The notes beneath the pieces are model-generated. The model was given only the letters and a program-made list of their open reading frames with translations. It had not been told where the DNA came from and did no database searches. A stretch of 64,000 nt of DNA from Neorhizobium galegae bv. orientalis str. HAMBI 540. Its GTDB lineage: Bacteria; Pseudomonadota; Alphaproteobacteria; Rhizobiales; Rhizobiaceae. Positions 54,559-62,878 of this stretch are shown here, one piece after another (position 1 is the first letter of the stretch; each line of letters begins with the position of its first letter). The stretch spans positions 558,001-622,000 of the forward strand of contig NZ_HG938353.1 of assembly GCF_000731315.1 (NCBI RefSeq), given 5' to 3'. Made by a program: the position numbers and the translations under genes.

Positions 54559-55166
54559 GGCTTCAGCATCTTCCCGAACTCACCGTCTTCCGGCAGCCGG
54601 GAAAACATCAGGTGGTCGCGCCATTCGCCATTGATTTTGAGATACTTGCGCAAAAGACCTTCCTGCTCGAAACCGGCCTTTTCCAAAAGCCGGACACTCT
54701 TCCAGTTCTCCGGAATACAGGCTGCCTCGATCCGGTGCAACTGAAGTCCGCCGTAGATATACGGGATAGCCACCTTCAATGCGGCCAACATATGGCCTTG
54801 GCCGGAATGTTTCTCGCCCATCCAGTAGCCGACCATGCAACTCTGCGCCGCACCCCGGCGGATATAGCCGATGGTCAGGCCGCCGAGCAGCACCTGGTCG
54901 TCGCGGCGGAAGAGAAGTAGCGGCACGGCAAGGCCCGAGGCATATTCCTGGCCGCTTCTGACGACACGCAGGCGGAACGATCCTTCGGTCAGTTCGTCCG
55001 GCCGCCAGACCGGCTCCCAGGGCTGTAAAAAGGGACGACTTTCCGAGCGCAGCCGCTGCCACTGCTTGTAGTCGGAATAACGGGGGAGCCGGAGCAGGTG
55101 GTTTTCGCCATAAAGCTCTGGTGTGTCCGGCTGTCGCGACAGGAACCGAAACACCGACTTGGTCAT
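54555..55166 (-). CDS. GNAT acetyltransferase, RimJ-like
   Basis: A 203-residue protein. The acetyl-CoA loop appears as GYWMGEKHSGQGHMLAALKVAI, and QLHRIEAACIPENWKSVRLLEKAGFEQEGLLRKYLKI is the RimJ/RimL C-terminal signature. It probably acetylates a ribosomal protein or other N-terminus; specificity is not proven. It starts 31 bases after the M16 peptidase stop. Confidence 0.9.
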   Translation of the reverse strand: MTKSVFRFLSRQPDTPELYGENHLLRLPRYSDYKQWQRLRSESRPFLQPWEPVWRPDELTEGSFRLRVVRSGQEYASGLAVPLLLFRRDDQVLLGGLTIGYIRRGAAQSCMVGYWMGEKHSGQGHMLAALKVAIPYIYGGLQLHRIEAACIPENWKSVRLLEKAGFEQEGLLRKYLKINGEWRDHLMFSRLPEDGEFGKMLKP

Positions 55167-55196
55167 GCTAGTGCTGCTCCGGGCAGGGCGGCCGGT

Positions 55197-56495
55197 TTAA
55201 CCGGCAGCCTTCTTGGTCTGGATCCCCGGCGTGGCAAGCGCCGTGGTGATGTCGCTCAACGGTGCAAGCTGTTCGATCGGGCCGACCGCCGACAATGTCG
55301 GAACTGTATCGAAAAACAGCCGTCCGGCAAGATCGGTGAGCCGCTCGGTCGTGATCCCTTCCAGCCGTTCCATCATTTCCGGGTTCGGGATCGGGCGTCC
55401 GTAGAGCATCATCTGGCGGGCGATCTGGCCGGCGCGTGCCGCCGGGCTTTCCTGGCCCATCAGCAACTGGGCGCGGATCTGGGCGCGGGCGCGGTCGATT
55501 TCCTGCTGATGAATGGTTTCCGAAGACTTGCGCAGCTCGTCGATGATGACAGGTACCAGCGTCGGCAGCTCGTTGCCGCCGGTTGCCGCGTGGATGCCGA
55601 AGATGCCGGTATCGGAAAAACCCCAGTGGAAGGCATAGACCGAGTAGCAGAGGCCGCGGTGCTCGCGCACTTCCTGGAACAGGCGCGAGGACATGCCGCC
55701 GCCGAGGATGTTCGCCAGAATCTGCGAACAATAGAAGTCGCGCATGTGATAGGCCTTGCCCTCGAAACCGAGCAGAACCTGCGCGTCCATCAGGTCGCGT
55801 GTTTCGCGCACGTCGCCGCCGATATAGCGGGCGGTTTCGAGCACGGGCGGCGAACTCGGGGTCATAGGCAGGCTGGCGAAGCGCTCCTCCACCTGCTTGG
55901 TGAACGTCGCATGATCGACGGCGCCGGCGGCGACCACGAACATCCGGTCCGTCGTGTAGTTGCGCGAAAGATAGTTGCGGATCTGCCCCGGGGTGAACCC
56001 CTTGACCGTATCCGGCGTGCCGAGGATCGGCCGGCCGATCGTCTGGCCGCGATAGGCGACCTCGGAAAACTTGTCGAACACCACGTCGTCGGGCGTGTCG
56101 TTGGCAGCGCCGATCTCCTGCAGGATGACGTGCTTTTCGCGACGCAGTTCTTCCTCGTCGAAGGCGGATTCCGTCAGGATGTCGGCAAGGATATCGACCG
56201 CGAGAGGGACATGGTCCCTGAGCACGCGGGCGTAATAGGAGGTGGTTTCGGTGGATGTCGCGGCGTTGAGCTCGCCGCCGACATTCTCGATTTCCTCGGC
56301 GATGTCGCGGGCGCTGCGGCGGGCGGTACCCTTGAAGGCCATGTGCTCGAGGAGATGGGCGATGCCGTGTTCGTCCTCGGTCTCGTTACGCGATCCGGAC
56401 TTGATCCAGACACCCAGCGCGACGCTCTCCAGATGCGGCATGGTTTCGGTGACGACCGTCAACCCGGAGGCGAGCCGGGTGATTTCTACATTCAT
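55197..56495 (-). CDS. M16-family zinc peptidase (pitrilysin / processing-peptidase type)
   Basis: A 432-residue protease related to mitochondrial processing peptidase. The inverted zinc motif HLLEHMAFKGT (HxxEH) is near residues 47-57, with the distal Glu in NAATSTETTSYYARVL; the C-terminal half is the inactive paired domain (GGGMSSRLFQEVREHRGLCYSVYA). No signal peptide, so it is cytosolic. Next to thrC, as in many rhizobia. Confidence 0.94.
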   Translation of the reverse strand: MNVEITRLASGLTVVTETMPHLESVALGVWIKSGSRNETEDEHGIAHLLEHMAFKGTARRSARDIAEEIENVGGELNAATSTETTSYYARVLRDHVPLAVDILADILTESAFDEEELRREKHVILQEIGAANDTPDDVVFDKFSEVAYRGQTIGRPILGTPDTVKGFTPGQIRNYLSRNYTTDRMFVVAAGAVDHATFTKQVEERFASLPMTPSSPPVLETARYIGGDVRETRDLMDAQVLLGFEGKAYHMRDFYCSQILANILGGGMSSRLFQEVREHRGLCYSVYAFHWGFSDTGIFGIHAATGGNELPTLVPVIIDELRKSSETIHQQEIDRARAQIRAQLLMGQESPAARAGQIARQMMLYGRPIPNPEMMERLEGITTERLTDLAGRLFFDTVPTLSAVGPIEQLAPLSDITTALATPGIQTKKAAG

Positions 56496-56528
56496 GTTTA
56501 CGTCTTTCCGGCGCCGCCGATACCTTAC

Positions 56529-57929
56529 TTACTTAGCGCGGGCATGCTCGCCGATGAAAGTTTCGACGGACTTAAGCTCAGGCTCCAAGATATCGAAGCG
56601 CTCCTCCCTTTGCATAAGATCAGCAAGCCATGATGGAAGCGCCGGATCAATTCCGCAAGCGGATTTTACCGAGGCCGGGAATTTGGCCGGGTGGGCGGTC
56701 GCAAGCGTCACCATCGGGCTCGCCGGCTTTGCGTTCTTTTTTGCGACGAAAACGCCGGTCGCCGTATGCGGGTCAAGCAGGTAACCGGTCTCGGCAAGCG
56801 TCTCGCGGATCGTCGCGGCAACCTGCCGCTCCGTCGCCCGCCCGGCGCGGAATTCGCGGCGGATCGCCTTCAGCGCCTCCGGCTTGATCTCGAAGCTGCC
56901 GGATTGCTTGAGGCCAGCCATGGCGGCGCGCACCGAGGCGGCGTCGCGGCCATAGGCCTCGAACAGCAGCCGCTCGAAATTGGACGAGATCTGGATGTCC
57001 ATCGAAGGCGAGGTGGTCGCCTTGACATCGCGCATCTCGTAGCGGCCGGTCTTCAGCGTCCGAGCGAGGATGTCGTTGTCATTGGTGGCGATCACCAGCC
57101 GGTCGATCGGCAAGCCCATCTTCTTGGCCACATAGCCGGCGAAGATATCGCCGAAATTGCCGGTCGGCACGGTGAAGGAGATTTTCCGGTCCGGCCCGCC
57201 GAGCGAAACCGCGGCGGTGAAATAATAGACCACCTGCGCCATGATCCGTGCCCAGTTGATCGAATTGACGCCCGAAAGCCTGACCCGGTCGCGGAAGGCG
57301 ACGTCGTTGAACATCTCCTTGACGATGTTCTGGCAGTCGTCGAAATTGCCCTTCAGCGCCAGCGCATGCACGTTGGCGGCACTGGAGGTCGTCATCTGCC
57401 GCTGCTGCACGGACGAGACCTTGCCATGCGGGAAAAGGATGAAGATGTCGGTGCGCTCGCGGCCCGCGAATGCGTCGATCGCTGCCCCGCCGGTATCGCC
57501 CGACGTCGCGCCGACGATGGTCGCCCGCTCGCCGCGCTCGGCGAGCACATAGTCCATCAGCCGGGCGAGCAGCTGCATCGCAACGTCCTTGAAGGCGAGC
57601 GTCGTGCCGTGGAAGAGTTCGAGCACGAAATCGTTCGGTCCCGTCTGCACCAGCGGCACGACGGCCGGATGCCGGAACGTGGCATAGGCTTCGTCGATCA
57701 TCGACTTCAACTTGTCGGCGGGAATCTCGTCGCCGACGAAGTGCTTGAGGATCTCGAAGGCGACCTCCTGATAGGTCTTGCCGCGCAGGGCGCGGATCTC
57801 CTTTTTGGAGAGCGAAGGCCATTGACGTGGCACGTAAAGGCCGCCGTCGCGGGCAAGGCCCGCCATCAGCGCATCCCGGAATCCGAGCGGAGCGGCTTCG
57901 CCCCGGGTAGAAATATAGTCCACGACCAT
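56529..57929 (-). CDS. thrC: Threonine synthase
   Basis: A 466-residue PLP enzyme converting O-phosphohomoserine to threonine. VDYISTRGEAAPLGFRDALMAGLARDGGLYVP is the N-terminal domain, the PLP lysine is in HGTTLAFKDVAMQL, and GATSGDTGGAAI and VPTGNFGDIFAGYVAKKMG bind the phosphates. ATG 57929 fits the family N-terminus; the frame stays open about 200 codons upstream as a shadow. It works downstream of ThrB (39164-40147). First gene of its operon. Confidence 0.95.
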   Translation of the reverse strand: MVVDYISTRGEAAPLGFRDALMAGLARDGGLYVPRQWPSLSKKEIRALRGKTYQEVAFEILKHFVGDEIPADKLKSMIDEAYATFRHPAVVPLVQTGPNDFVLELFHGTTLAFKDVAMQLLARLMDYVLAERGERATIVGATSGDTGGAAIDAFAGRERTDIFILFPHGKVSSVQQRQMTTSSAANVHALALKGNFDDCQNIVKEMFNDVAFRDRVRLSGVNSINWARIMAQVVYYFTAAVSLGGPDRKISFTVPTGNFGDIFAGYVAKKMGLPIDRLVIATNDNDILARTLKTGRYEMRDVKATTSPSMDIQISSNFERLLFEAYGRDAASVRAAMAGLKQSGSFEIKPEALKAIRREFRAGRATERQVAATIRETLAETGYLLDPHTATGVFVAKKNAKPASPMVTLATAHPAKFPASVKSACGIDPALPSWLADLMQREERFDILEPELKSVETFIGEHARAK

Positions 57930-58049
57930 CAACCCCAATCGATTTTTATTCGCGCCGCTGATATAGACCAGGAAAATGGGCGGTGAAAGACCGGAAAGTG
58001 ACGCTCCGGTTCGCCAGGTAAATGGCCCAGATATTGGGATGGAAGAGGG

Positions 58050-58628
58050 TTGAGTACGGTGTTTGCAAAGATTTCGCGTGGTCTTCTGGCGGTGTCGCTC
58101 GTGGCGGTTCTCGCAAGCTGCAATTCCTCGGCGCCGACAGAGGGGCTGACCCCGACCGCTACTGCCGCCCCCGCCGCTGAGGCAGCAACTGCCGTCGTGC
58201 AGGCATTCTGCCCGCCAGTCGTCATGCTGGAACAGACCGCTATTCACCGCGCCTATGCGCGCGGTGGCGAGAACAAGCCGGAAAAACTGCTCTACCAGGC
58301 GTCGCTCGCCGATGCGACGCGCCAGTGCACCGCCAATGAGACGACGCTGACCATCAACGTCGTCGCGCAAGGGCGCCTCGTCCAGGGCCCGGTCGGCGTT
58401 CCCGGCAAGGTCACCTTGCCGATCCTTGTCGAAGTCGTGGACGGCGACAGCGTCATTTATTCGCAGAAGGTGGCTTTCCCGGTCGACATGCCGGCCGGCG
58501 GCACCCAGTTCATCTTCAACAAGGCGGATGTGCAGATCCCGAACGCGCAAGGCGGCGCCTCGCGCTTCACCCGCGTCCGCCTCGGCTTCGACGCCGGCCC
58601 GGCGAAGAAGCCGGTCCGCCAGAAATAA
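58050..58628 (+). CDS. Putative lipoprotein
   Basis: A 192-residue protein with a lipobox (LLAVSLVAVLASC) after a basic start, an Ala/Thr/Pro-rich linker (about 27-48), and a beta-rich domain with two cysteines (AFCPPVV, RQCTANE). Start TTG 58050 after GGAAGAGGG, or GTG 58059. It diverges from thrC. The family is unknown to me. Confidence 0.82.
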   Translation: MSTVFAKISRGLLAVSLVAVLASCNSSAPTEGLTPTATAAPAAEAATAVVQAFCPPVVMLEQTAIHRAYARGGENKPEKLLYQASLADATRQCTANETTLTINVVAQGRLVQGPVGVPGKVTLPILVEVVDGDSVIYSQKVAFPVDMPAGGTQFIFNKADVQIPNAQGGASRFTRVRLGFDAGPAKKPVRQK

Positions 58629-58668
58629 TCGAGGCCGGAACTAATCTAGAAAGAACTGATCGGGATGA

Positions 58669-59358
58669 TCAGAACGCGCCGGCCCATTCGCCGAGCGCGG
58701 CGATGACGGCCGGCAGATCCATCATCCGTGAGATCACCGTTTCAGCACCCGCATCGGTCAACCGGTCGGCGTGGCTCGGATAGGTATGCGATGCGCCGGT
58801 AAAGCCGACGACGCGCATGCCGGCCGCCTTGGCGCCATGGACGCCATGGGTGGAATCCTCGATCACCAGGCACTTCTCCGGCGAGACTTTGAACTGCTCG
58901 GCCGCATGCAGGAAGATATCCGGCTTCGGCTTCACCCGATCCGGCCCGAGATCCTTGGCCGAATAGATATGTGGCGCGAAATAGGGTTTCAGGCCGACCT
59001 TTTCGAGCATCACGTCGAGGCGGTGGGTACTTGAATTGGAGCAGATGCAGCGTTGCGTCGTCAGCCTTGCCAGCGCGAACTTCACGCCGTCGATGATCTT
59101 CACGTCGCGGGCAAGCCGCGCATCGAGCAGCGTCTCGGACTTGTCGAGCAGCGAGGCGGACAGCGGAATATCGGCTTCCTTTTCCACGGCCAGCAGGATG
59201 TTCTTCCAGGTCATGCCGGCGAAGCGCTCGCCCATTTCCTCGACGCTGATCGGATAACCCGCTTCGGTCAGCAGCCTGGATTCCACCTGCGCCGCGATGA
59301 TTTCTGAATCGACGAGCACGCCGTCGCAATCGAAGATGATGAGGTCGAAGCTGCTCAT
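58669..59358 (-). CDS. HAD-superfamily phosphatase (subfamily IA)
   Basis: A 229-residue enzyme: nucleophile motif FDCDGVLVDSEII at residues 9-21, CSNSSTHRLDVML (motif II), Lys in RVKPKPDIFL and the metal acidic pair in CLVIEDSTHGV. It resembles phosphoglycolate phosphatase and beta-phosphoglucomutase; the substrate is probably a small sugar phosphate. Start ATG 59358 (MSSFDLII); longer frame upstream is a shadow. Confidence 0.9.
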   Translation of the reverse strand: MSSFDLIIFDCDGVLVDSEIIAAQVESRLLTEAGYPISVEEMGERFAGMTWKNILLAVEKEADIPLSASLLDKSETLLDARLARDVKIIDGVKFALARLTTQRCICSNSSTHRLDVMLEKVGLKPYFAPHIYSAKDLGPDRVKPKPDIFLHAAEQFKVSPEKCLVIEDSTHGVHGAKAAGMRVVGFTGASHTYPSHADRLTDAGAETVISRMMDLPAVIAALGEWAGAF

Positions 59359-59507
59359 GGGGGAATGCCTTTTATGGGCCTTGCATGGAGGGTGAGGCGG
59401 CCTTTTATACGATGGCAGGACAAACCTCAACCAACCGCCTTGCATGGCTGGGACAAGCGGAGCGGGCGGCTCTCGACAAGCGGAAAACGGCGCTCTAAGG
59501 AACGCTG

Positions 59508-60176
59508 ATGGGCAAGGAACCGGAAGACACAATCGCCAGCCGCATCAGCCGGGTGCTTGCCGATCGCATCGTGCGCGGCGAACTCGCCCCCGGTGCCCGT
59601 CTCCGCCAGGATCACATCGCCGAGGAATTCGAGACCAGCCATGTACCGGTGCGTGAGGCATTCCGCCGGCTGGAGGCGCAGGGCCTGGCAATCAGCGAGC
59701 CGCGCCGCGGCGTGCGCGTCGCCTCCTTCGATCTGGCTGAAGTCCGCGAAGTGGCGGAAATGCGCGCGGTGCTGGAAGTGCTGGCGCTCCGCCACGCCGC
59801 CCGCCACCTGACCCCCGCCATTCTCGACGCGGCGGAGGAGGCGGCGAGGCAAGGCGATGCCGCCGCCGACGTGCATGCCTGGGAAGAGGCGAACCGCCGC
59901 TTTCATCGGCTGATTCTCACCCCCTGCGGCATGAAGCGCCTGCTCGCCTCGATCGACGACCTGCATGCCGCAAGCGCCAGGTTCCTGTTTTCCGCCTGGC
60001 AGTCCGGCTGGGAAAAGCGCACCGACCACGACCATCGCGCCATCCTGGCCGCACTTCGGCAGGGCAAGATCGACGAGGCCGCCGCCATCCTGCAGAAGCA
60101 CGTGCAATGGATCGGCCGCGGCCCGCAACCGGCCAAGACCGGTGCCGCGCGCGAGACTTTCGCGATCGTCGGCTGA
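59508..60176 (+). CDS. bioR: BioR-type GntR regulator of biotin uptake
   Basis: A 222-residue GntR protein of the FadR/FCD group. Winged helix: IASRISRVLADRIVRGELAPGARLRQDHIAEEFETSHVPVREAFRRLEAQGL; the FCD effector domain follows (EVREVAEMRAVLEVLALRHAARH, NRRFHRLI, DHDHRAILAALRQGK). Gene order beside bioY and the matching TTATMKATAA-type boxes in the region (60187-60202, 60337-60352) identify it as BioR, which represses biotin transport and synthesis genes in alphaproteobacteria. An ATG with AAGGAA-like text upstream is used. Confidence 0.88.
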   Translation: MGKEPEDTIASRISRVLADRIVRGELAPGARLRQDHIAEEFETSHVPVREAFRRLEAQGLAISEPRRGVRVASFDLAEVREVAEMRAVLEVLALRHAARHLTPAILDAAEEAARQGDAAADVHAWEEANRRFHRLILTPCGMKRLLASIDDLHAASARFLFSAWQSGWEKRTDHDHRAILAALRQGKIDEAAAILQKHVQWIGRGPQPAKTGAARETFAIVG

Positions 60177-60186
60177 CTATTTCTCA

Positions 60187-60202
60187 AAATTATAGATAAT
60201 TT
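60187..60202. promoter_or_regulatory. BioR box 1
   Basis: AAATTAT-AG-ATAATTT, a perfect 7+2+7 inverted repeat containing TTATAGATAA. It sits 10 bases after the bioR stop. Confidence 0.8.
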
Positions 60203-60336
60203 ATTCAACCGAAAAATCGGCCTTATTCGGCTATTTTGCGCAGATGATGTCAGATTTGTTTTGCGTAAGGTCGTCGGCTCGACACTGCGCCCCTTGCCTC
60301 CGTCGAAAATTCGCCTCATAAAATAGATGGGAATCA

Positions 60337-60352
60337 AAATTATCTATAATTT
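60337..60352. promoter_or_regulatory. BioR box 2 at the bioY promoter
   Basis: AAATTAT-CT-ATAATTT, same palindrome as box 1 with the central pair complemented. It lies just before the bioY ribosome site (GAAGGAGA), 14 bases from the ATG, so bound BioR would block transcription or its start. Confidence 0.88.
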
Positions 60353-60365
60353 GAAGGAGAGCCTG

Positions 60366-60953
60366 ATGTCCCTGATTAATTCCCCCCAGCCGTTTGTTTT
60401 CGATCCCTTTCGACTTGTTGGCCGGTCCCTGCCAGCCAAAGCCCTTTTCGTGCTTGCGGGCACGCTGGTGCTGGTGATCGCGTCCCGGATCGCCGTGCCG
60501 ATGGTTCCGGTGCCGATCACCATGCAGACCTTCGCCGTGACCATGGTCGGTGCGCTTTACGGCTGGCGGCTCGGCGCCTTGACGGTGCTTGCGTGGCTTG
60601 GAGAAGCAGCACTTGGAGCGCCCGTGCTGGCGGGTGGGGCAGGCAGCATTGCCGCCTTCGCGGGGCCGACAGCCGGTTATCTCTTTTCCTTTCCCGTGAT
60701 TGCCGCCCTTGTCGGCTGGCTTGCCGAACGCGGCTGGACCGGGCGGCGCATCCTCGCCAGCTTCTCGGCACATCTGATCGCAAACCTTCTATGCCTTGCG
60801 CTCGGCTGGGCCTGGCTTGCGGGACTGATCGGTGCTGAAAAGGCGTTTTGGGCAGGTGTTGGTCCGTTCATCCTCGGTGCGGCACTGAAATCGGGCCTGG
60901 CGGCGGCTGTCCTTGCCGCGGTCGCCTCCCGCAAGCGCGCCACGGCAGAGTGA
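60366..60953 (+). CDS. bioY: Biotin transporter, substrate-binding subunit
   Basis: A 195-residue ECF-type S-component with six helices. VPMVPVPITMQTFAVTMVGALYGWRLGALTVLAWLGEAALGAPVLAGG is the BioY signature with its PVPIT-Q loop, and SFSAHLIANLLCLALGW follows. It binds biotin in the membrane and may work alone or with BioMN. The ATG at 60366 has GAAGGAGA. It overlaps the next gene by 4 bases. Confidence 0.94.
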   Translation: MSLINSPQPFVFDPFRLVGRSLPAKALFVLAGTLVLVIASRIAVPMVPVPITMQTFAVTMVGALYGWRLGALTVLAWLGEAALGAPVLAGGAGSIAAFAGPTAGYLFSFPVIAALVGWLAERGWTGRRILASFSAHLIANLLCLALGWAWLAGLIGAEKAFWAGVGPFILGAALKSGLAAAVLAAVASRKRATAE

Positions 60954-61420
60954 CGGTGAGGCTGCGGCCGCATCATCTTCTCTGCATGCTGACCTTTGTC
61001 GGCGAGGGCTATAGCCCAGCCTTCGTCGCCAATTATCGTCGTCTCGCCGGCCGGCTTTCCGCCGGCGAGCCGATCGAGATCGTCTCCGGCCCAGACGATA
61101 TCTGCGCCCCGCTTCTCTCGGATGAAGATGCTCATTGTTTCGGTGCTTCGGTTGCCGGTCGCGATGCCGCGGCGCTGGCGGATATTGCCCGCCTGCTTGG
61201 GCGGGAGCTTCGGATCGGGGCGGTGATTGCGTCAGATCCGGCGCTGTTCGAGCAACTGCGCCGCGCCTTCTCTGCCGGCGTGACCCGCCACGCCTGCACG
61301 GGCTGCGAATGGAGCAGCCTTTGCGATCGCATTGCAGGAGAAGATTACAAAGGCGCGCTGGTCATGACGTTCAGCCCGCCGGAAACAGCGAAAGAAACTT
61401 CCGCTCCCCATCTGGCGTGA
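60950..61420 (+). CDS. DUF1284 cysteine-rich protein
   Basis: A 156-residue protein starting with GTG at 60950, overlapping the bioY stop. It has seven cysteines, including RPHHLLCMLTF, DICAPLL, AHCFGA and CTGCEWSSLC, a pattern that suggests an iron-sulfur cluster. The family is of unknown function and often accompanies bioY, so a role near biotin uptake is possible. The 3' end overlaps the convergent ArsR-type gene by 50 bases. Confidence 0.85.
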   Translation: MTVRLRPHHLLCMLTFVGEGYSPAFVANYRRLAGRLSAGEPIEIVSGPDDICAPLLSDEDAHCFGASVAGRDAAALADIARLLGRELRIGAVIASDPALFEQLRRAFSAGVTRHACTGCEWSSLCDRIAGEDYKGALVMTFSPPETAKETSAPHLA

Positions 61421-62054
61421 ACAGCACCGCGCGGCTCTCGCTACTGCGCAGTGCCCAGCCGTTTTCGAGGAAATGGGCAAGCAGCGCCTTGCCGAGCGTG
61501 CCGGCCAGATGCGAGCGCCGCTCGCTCCAGTCGAGGCAGGATTTGCAGAGCGGCCGGCGATTGGATGTGAGCGATGCCACATCGATGCCGAGCGCGCCGA
61601 GTTCCGCGCGGCCGTCCTCGGTAACCGCCAGGTTCTCGCCATCGCTCTCGATCGCGCCGCGGGCGACGAAACTGTCGAGCATCCTGACCCCATAGTCGCC
61701 GGCGAGATGATCGTAGCAGACGCGCGCCTTGCGCAGTGCCGGGTCCTTCGGCCCCGGCCGGTGGCGCAGATGGCCCCTGCTTGCCGCAAACCCCATGATG
61801 TTTTCGAGCAGCGTGCCGGCGGCCGCGTCGGCAAGCGTGAAATAGCGATGCCGGCCCTGCTTGCGCTGGGCGAGAATACCGCCTTCCTCGAGCTTGGAGA
61901 GATGCGAACTCGCCGTCTGCACCGTCACGCCGGCGGCCTGCGCAAGCTCGGTTGCCGTCAGCGCCTGGCCGCCCATTAGGGCGGTCAGCATGTTGGCGCG
62001 GGCGGGATCGCCGAACAGCATCCCGATGCGGGCAATGTCTGGACCTTCTTTCAT
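61371..62054 (-). CDS. ArsR/winged-helix transcriptional regulator with C-terminal extension
   Basis: A 227-residue regulator. The wHTH is ARIGMLFGDPARANMLTALMGGQALTATELAQAAGVTVQTASSHLSKLEEGGIL. The C-terminal 130 residues are unusual for ArsR and hold two cysteines (RPLCKSCLDW), a possible metal or thiol sensor. I start at ATG 62054 (MKEGPDIA). It is divergent from the NIPSNAP gene and most likely controls it; an inverted repeat at 62056-62073 is a candidate site. Overlapping convergent 3' ends with the DUF1284 gene. Confidence 0.9.
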   Translation of the reverse strand: MKEGPDIARIGMLFGDPARANMLTALMGGQALTATELAQAAGVTVQTASSHLSKLEEGGILAQRKQGRHRYFTLADAAAGTLLENIMGFAASRGHLRHRPGPKDPALRKARVCYDHLAGDYGVRMLDSFVARGAIESDGENLAVTEDGRAELGALGIDVASLTSNRRPLCKSCLDWSERRSHLAGTLGKALLAHFLENGWALRSSESRAVLFTPDGERKFLSLFPAG

Positions 62055-62055
62055 A

Positions 62056-62073
62056 CTTCGACCGTAACCGAAG
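62056..62073. promoter_or_regulatory. Candidate operator between the regulator and NIPSNAP genes
   Basis: CTTCG-N8-CGAAG just upstream of the regulator start, followed by another CTTCG at 62077-62081. The short half-sites make it a weak call. Confidence 0.4.
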
Positions 62074-62127
62074 CATCTTCGTCTGGCAATATGGCAAAAC
62101 ACCTCCACAACAGAAGGAGACGAAGTC

Positions 62128-62457
62128 ATGATCACCTGTTTCATCCGCTACGAGATCGACCCGTTCAAGAAGGACGACTTCGCCGAATATGCCCGCAACT
62201 GGGGCCAGGCGATCCCGCGCTGCGGCGCCGACCTGATCGGTTATTTCGGCCCGCATGAGGGCTCGGCAACAACGGCCTACGGTGTCTACAACATCGACAG
62301 CCTCGCCGCCTACGAGACCTACCGGTCCCGGCTGATGGCCGATCCGCTTGGCCAGGAGAATTATGCGTTTTCCAAGCGCGAACGTTTCATCCTGAAGGAG
62401 GATCGCATCTTCCTCAAGAACGTCTCCATGCCCCACGGAGCTTTGGTAAAGCCATGA
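62128..62457 (+). CDS. NIPSNAP-family protein
   Basis: A 109-residue ferredoxin-like protein: CFIRYEIDPFKKDDFAEYARNW, ADLIGYFGPHEGSATTAYGVYNIDSLAAYETYRSRL. The ATG has AGAAGGAGACG. NIPSNAP proteins are often found with antibiotic-biosynthesis monooxygenase-like genes, as here. Ligand or reaction unknown. It overlaps the next gene by 4 bases. Confidence 0.9.
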   Translation: MITCFIRYEIDPFKKDDFAEYARNWGQAIPRCGADLIGYFGPHEGSATTAYGVYNIDSLAAYETYRSRLMADPLGQENYAFSKRERFILKEDRIFLKNVSMPHGALVKP

Positions 62458-62801
62458 TCGCCGTCATCTTCGAAGTCATCCCCTATATGGGCGAGCGCCA
62501 CAAATATCTCGACCTTGCCGGCGAGCTACGCTCCGAACTGGAAACCATCGACGGCTTCATCTCGATCGAGCGTTTCGAAAGTCTGACCCTGCGCGGAAAA
62601 ATCCTCTCCCTGTCTTTCTGGCGGGACGAGGAGGCGGTCAAGGCATGGCGCAACCTCGAAAGCCACCGAGCCGCCCAGAAAGCCGGCCGCGGCGGCGTCT
62701 TCGCCGATTACCGCCTGCGCATCGGCCATGTCGTCAGAGATTACGGCATGTTCGAGCGCGACGAGGCGCCGAGGGACAGCCGCGAGGTGCATGCGGCGTG
62801 A
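62454..62801 (+). CDS. Antibiotic biosynthesis monooxygenase (ABM)-domain protein
   Basis: A 115-residue dimeric alpha/beta-barrel protein: IAVIFEVIPYMGERHKYLDLAGELRSELETIDGFISIERFES, LSLSFWRDEEAVKAWRNLESHRAAQKAGR. The WRNLESHRAAQ segment is typical of the group that includes heme-degrading and quinone-modifying monooxygenases. It overlaps the NIPSNAP gene, forming a two-gene operon under the ArsR-like regulator. Confidence 0.9.
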   Translation: MIAVIFEVIPYMGERHKYLDLAGELRSELETIDGFISIERFESLTLRGKILSLSFWRDEEAVKAWRNLESHRAAQKAGRGGVFADYRLRIGHVVRDYGMFERDEAPRDSREVHAA

Positions 62802-62878
62802 ACGCGCGCCCCTCGTGATCTCAAGGTTCTGCGGTCACCAGGAATATTCGCGGCCCTCGGCAAGCACGCTGTTGCACA

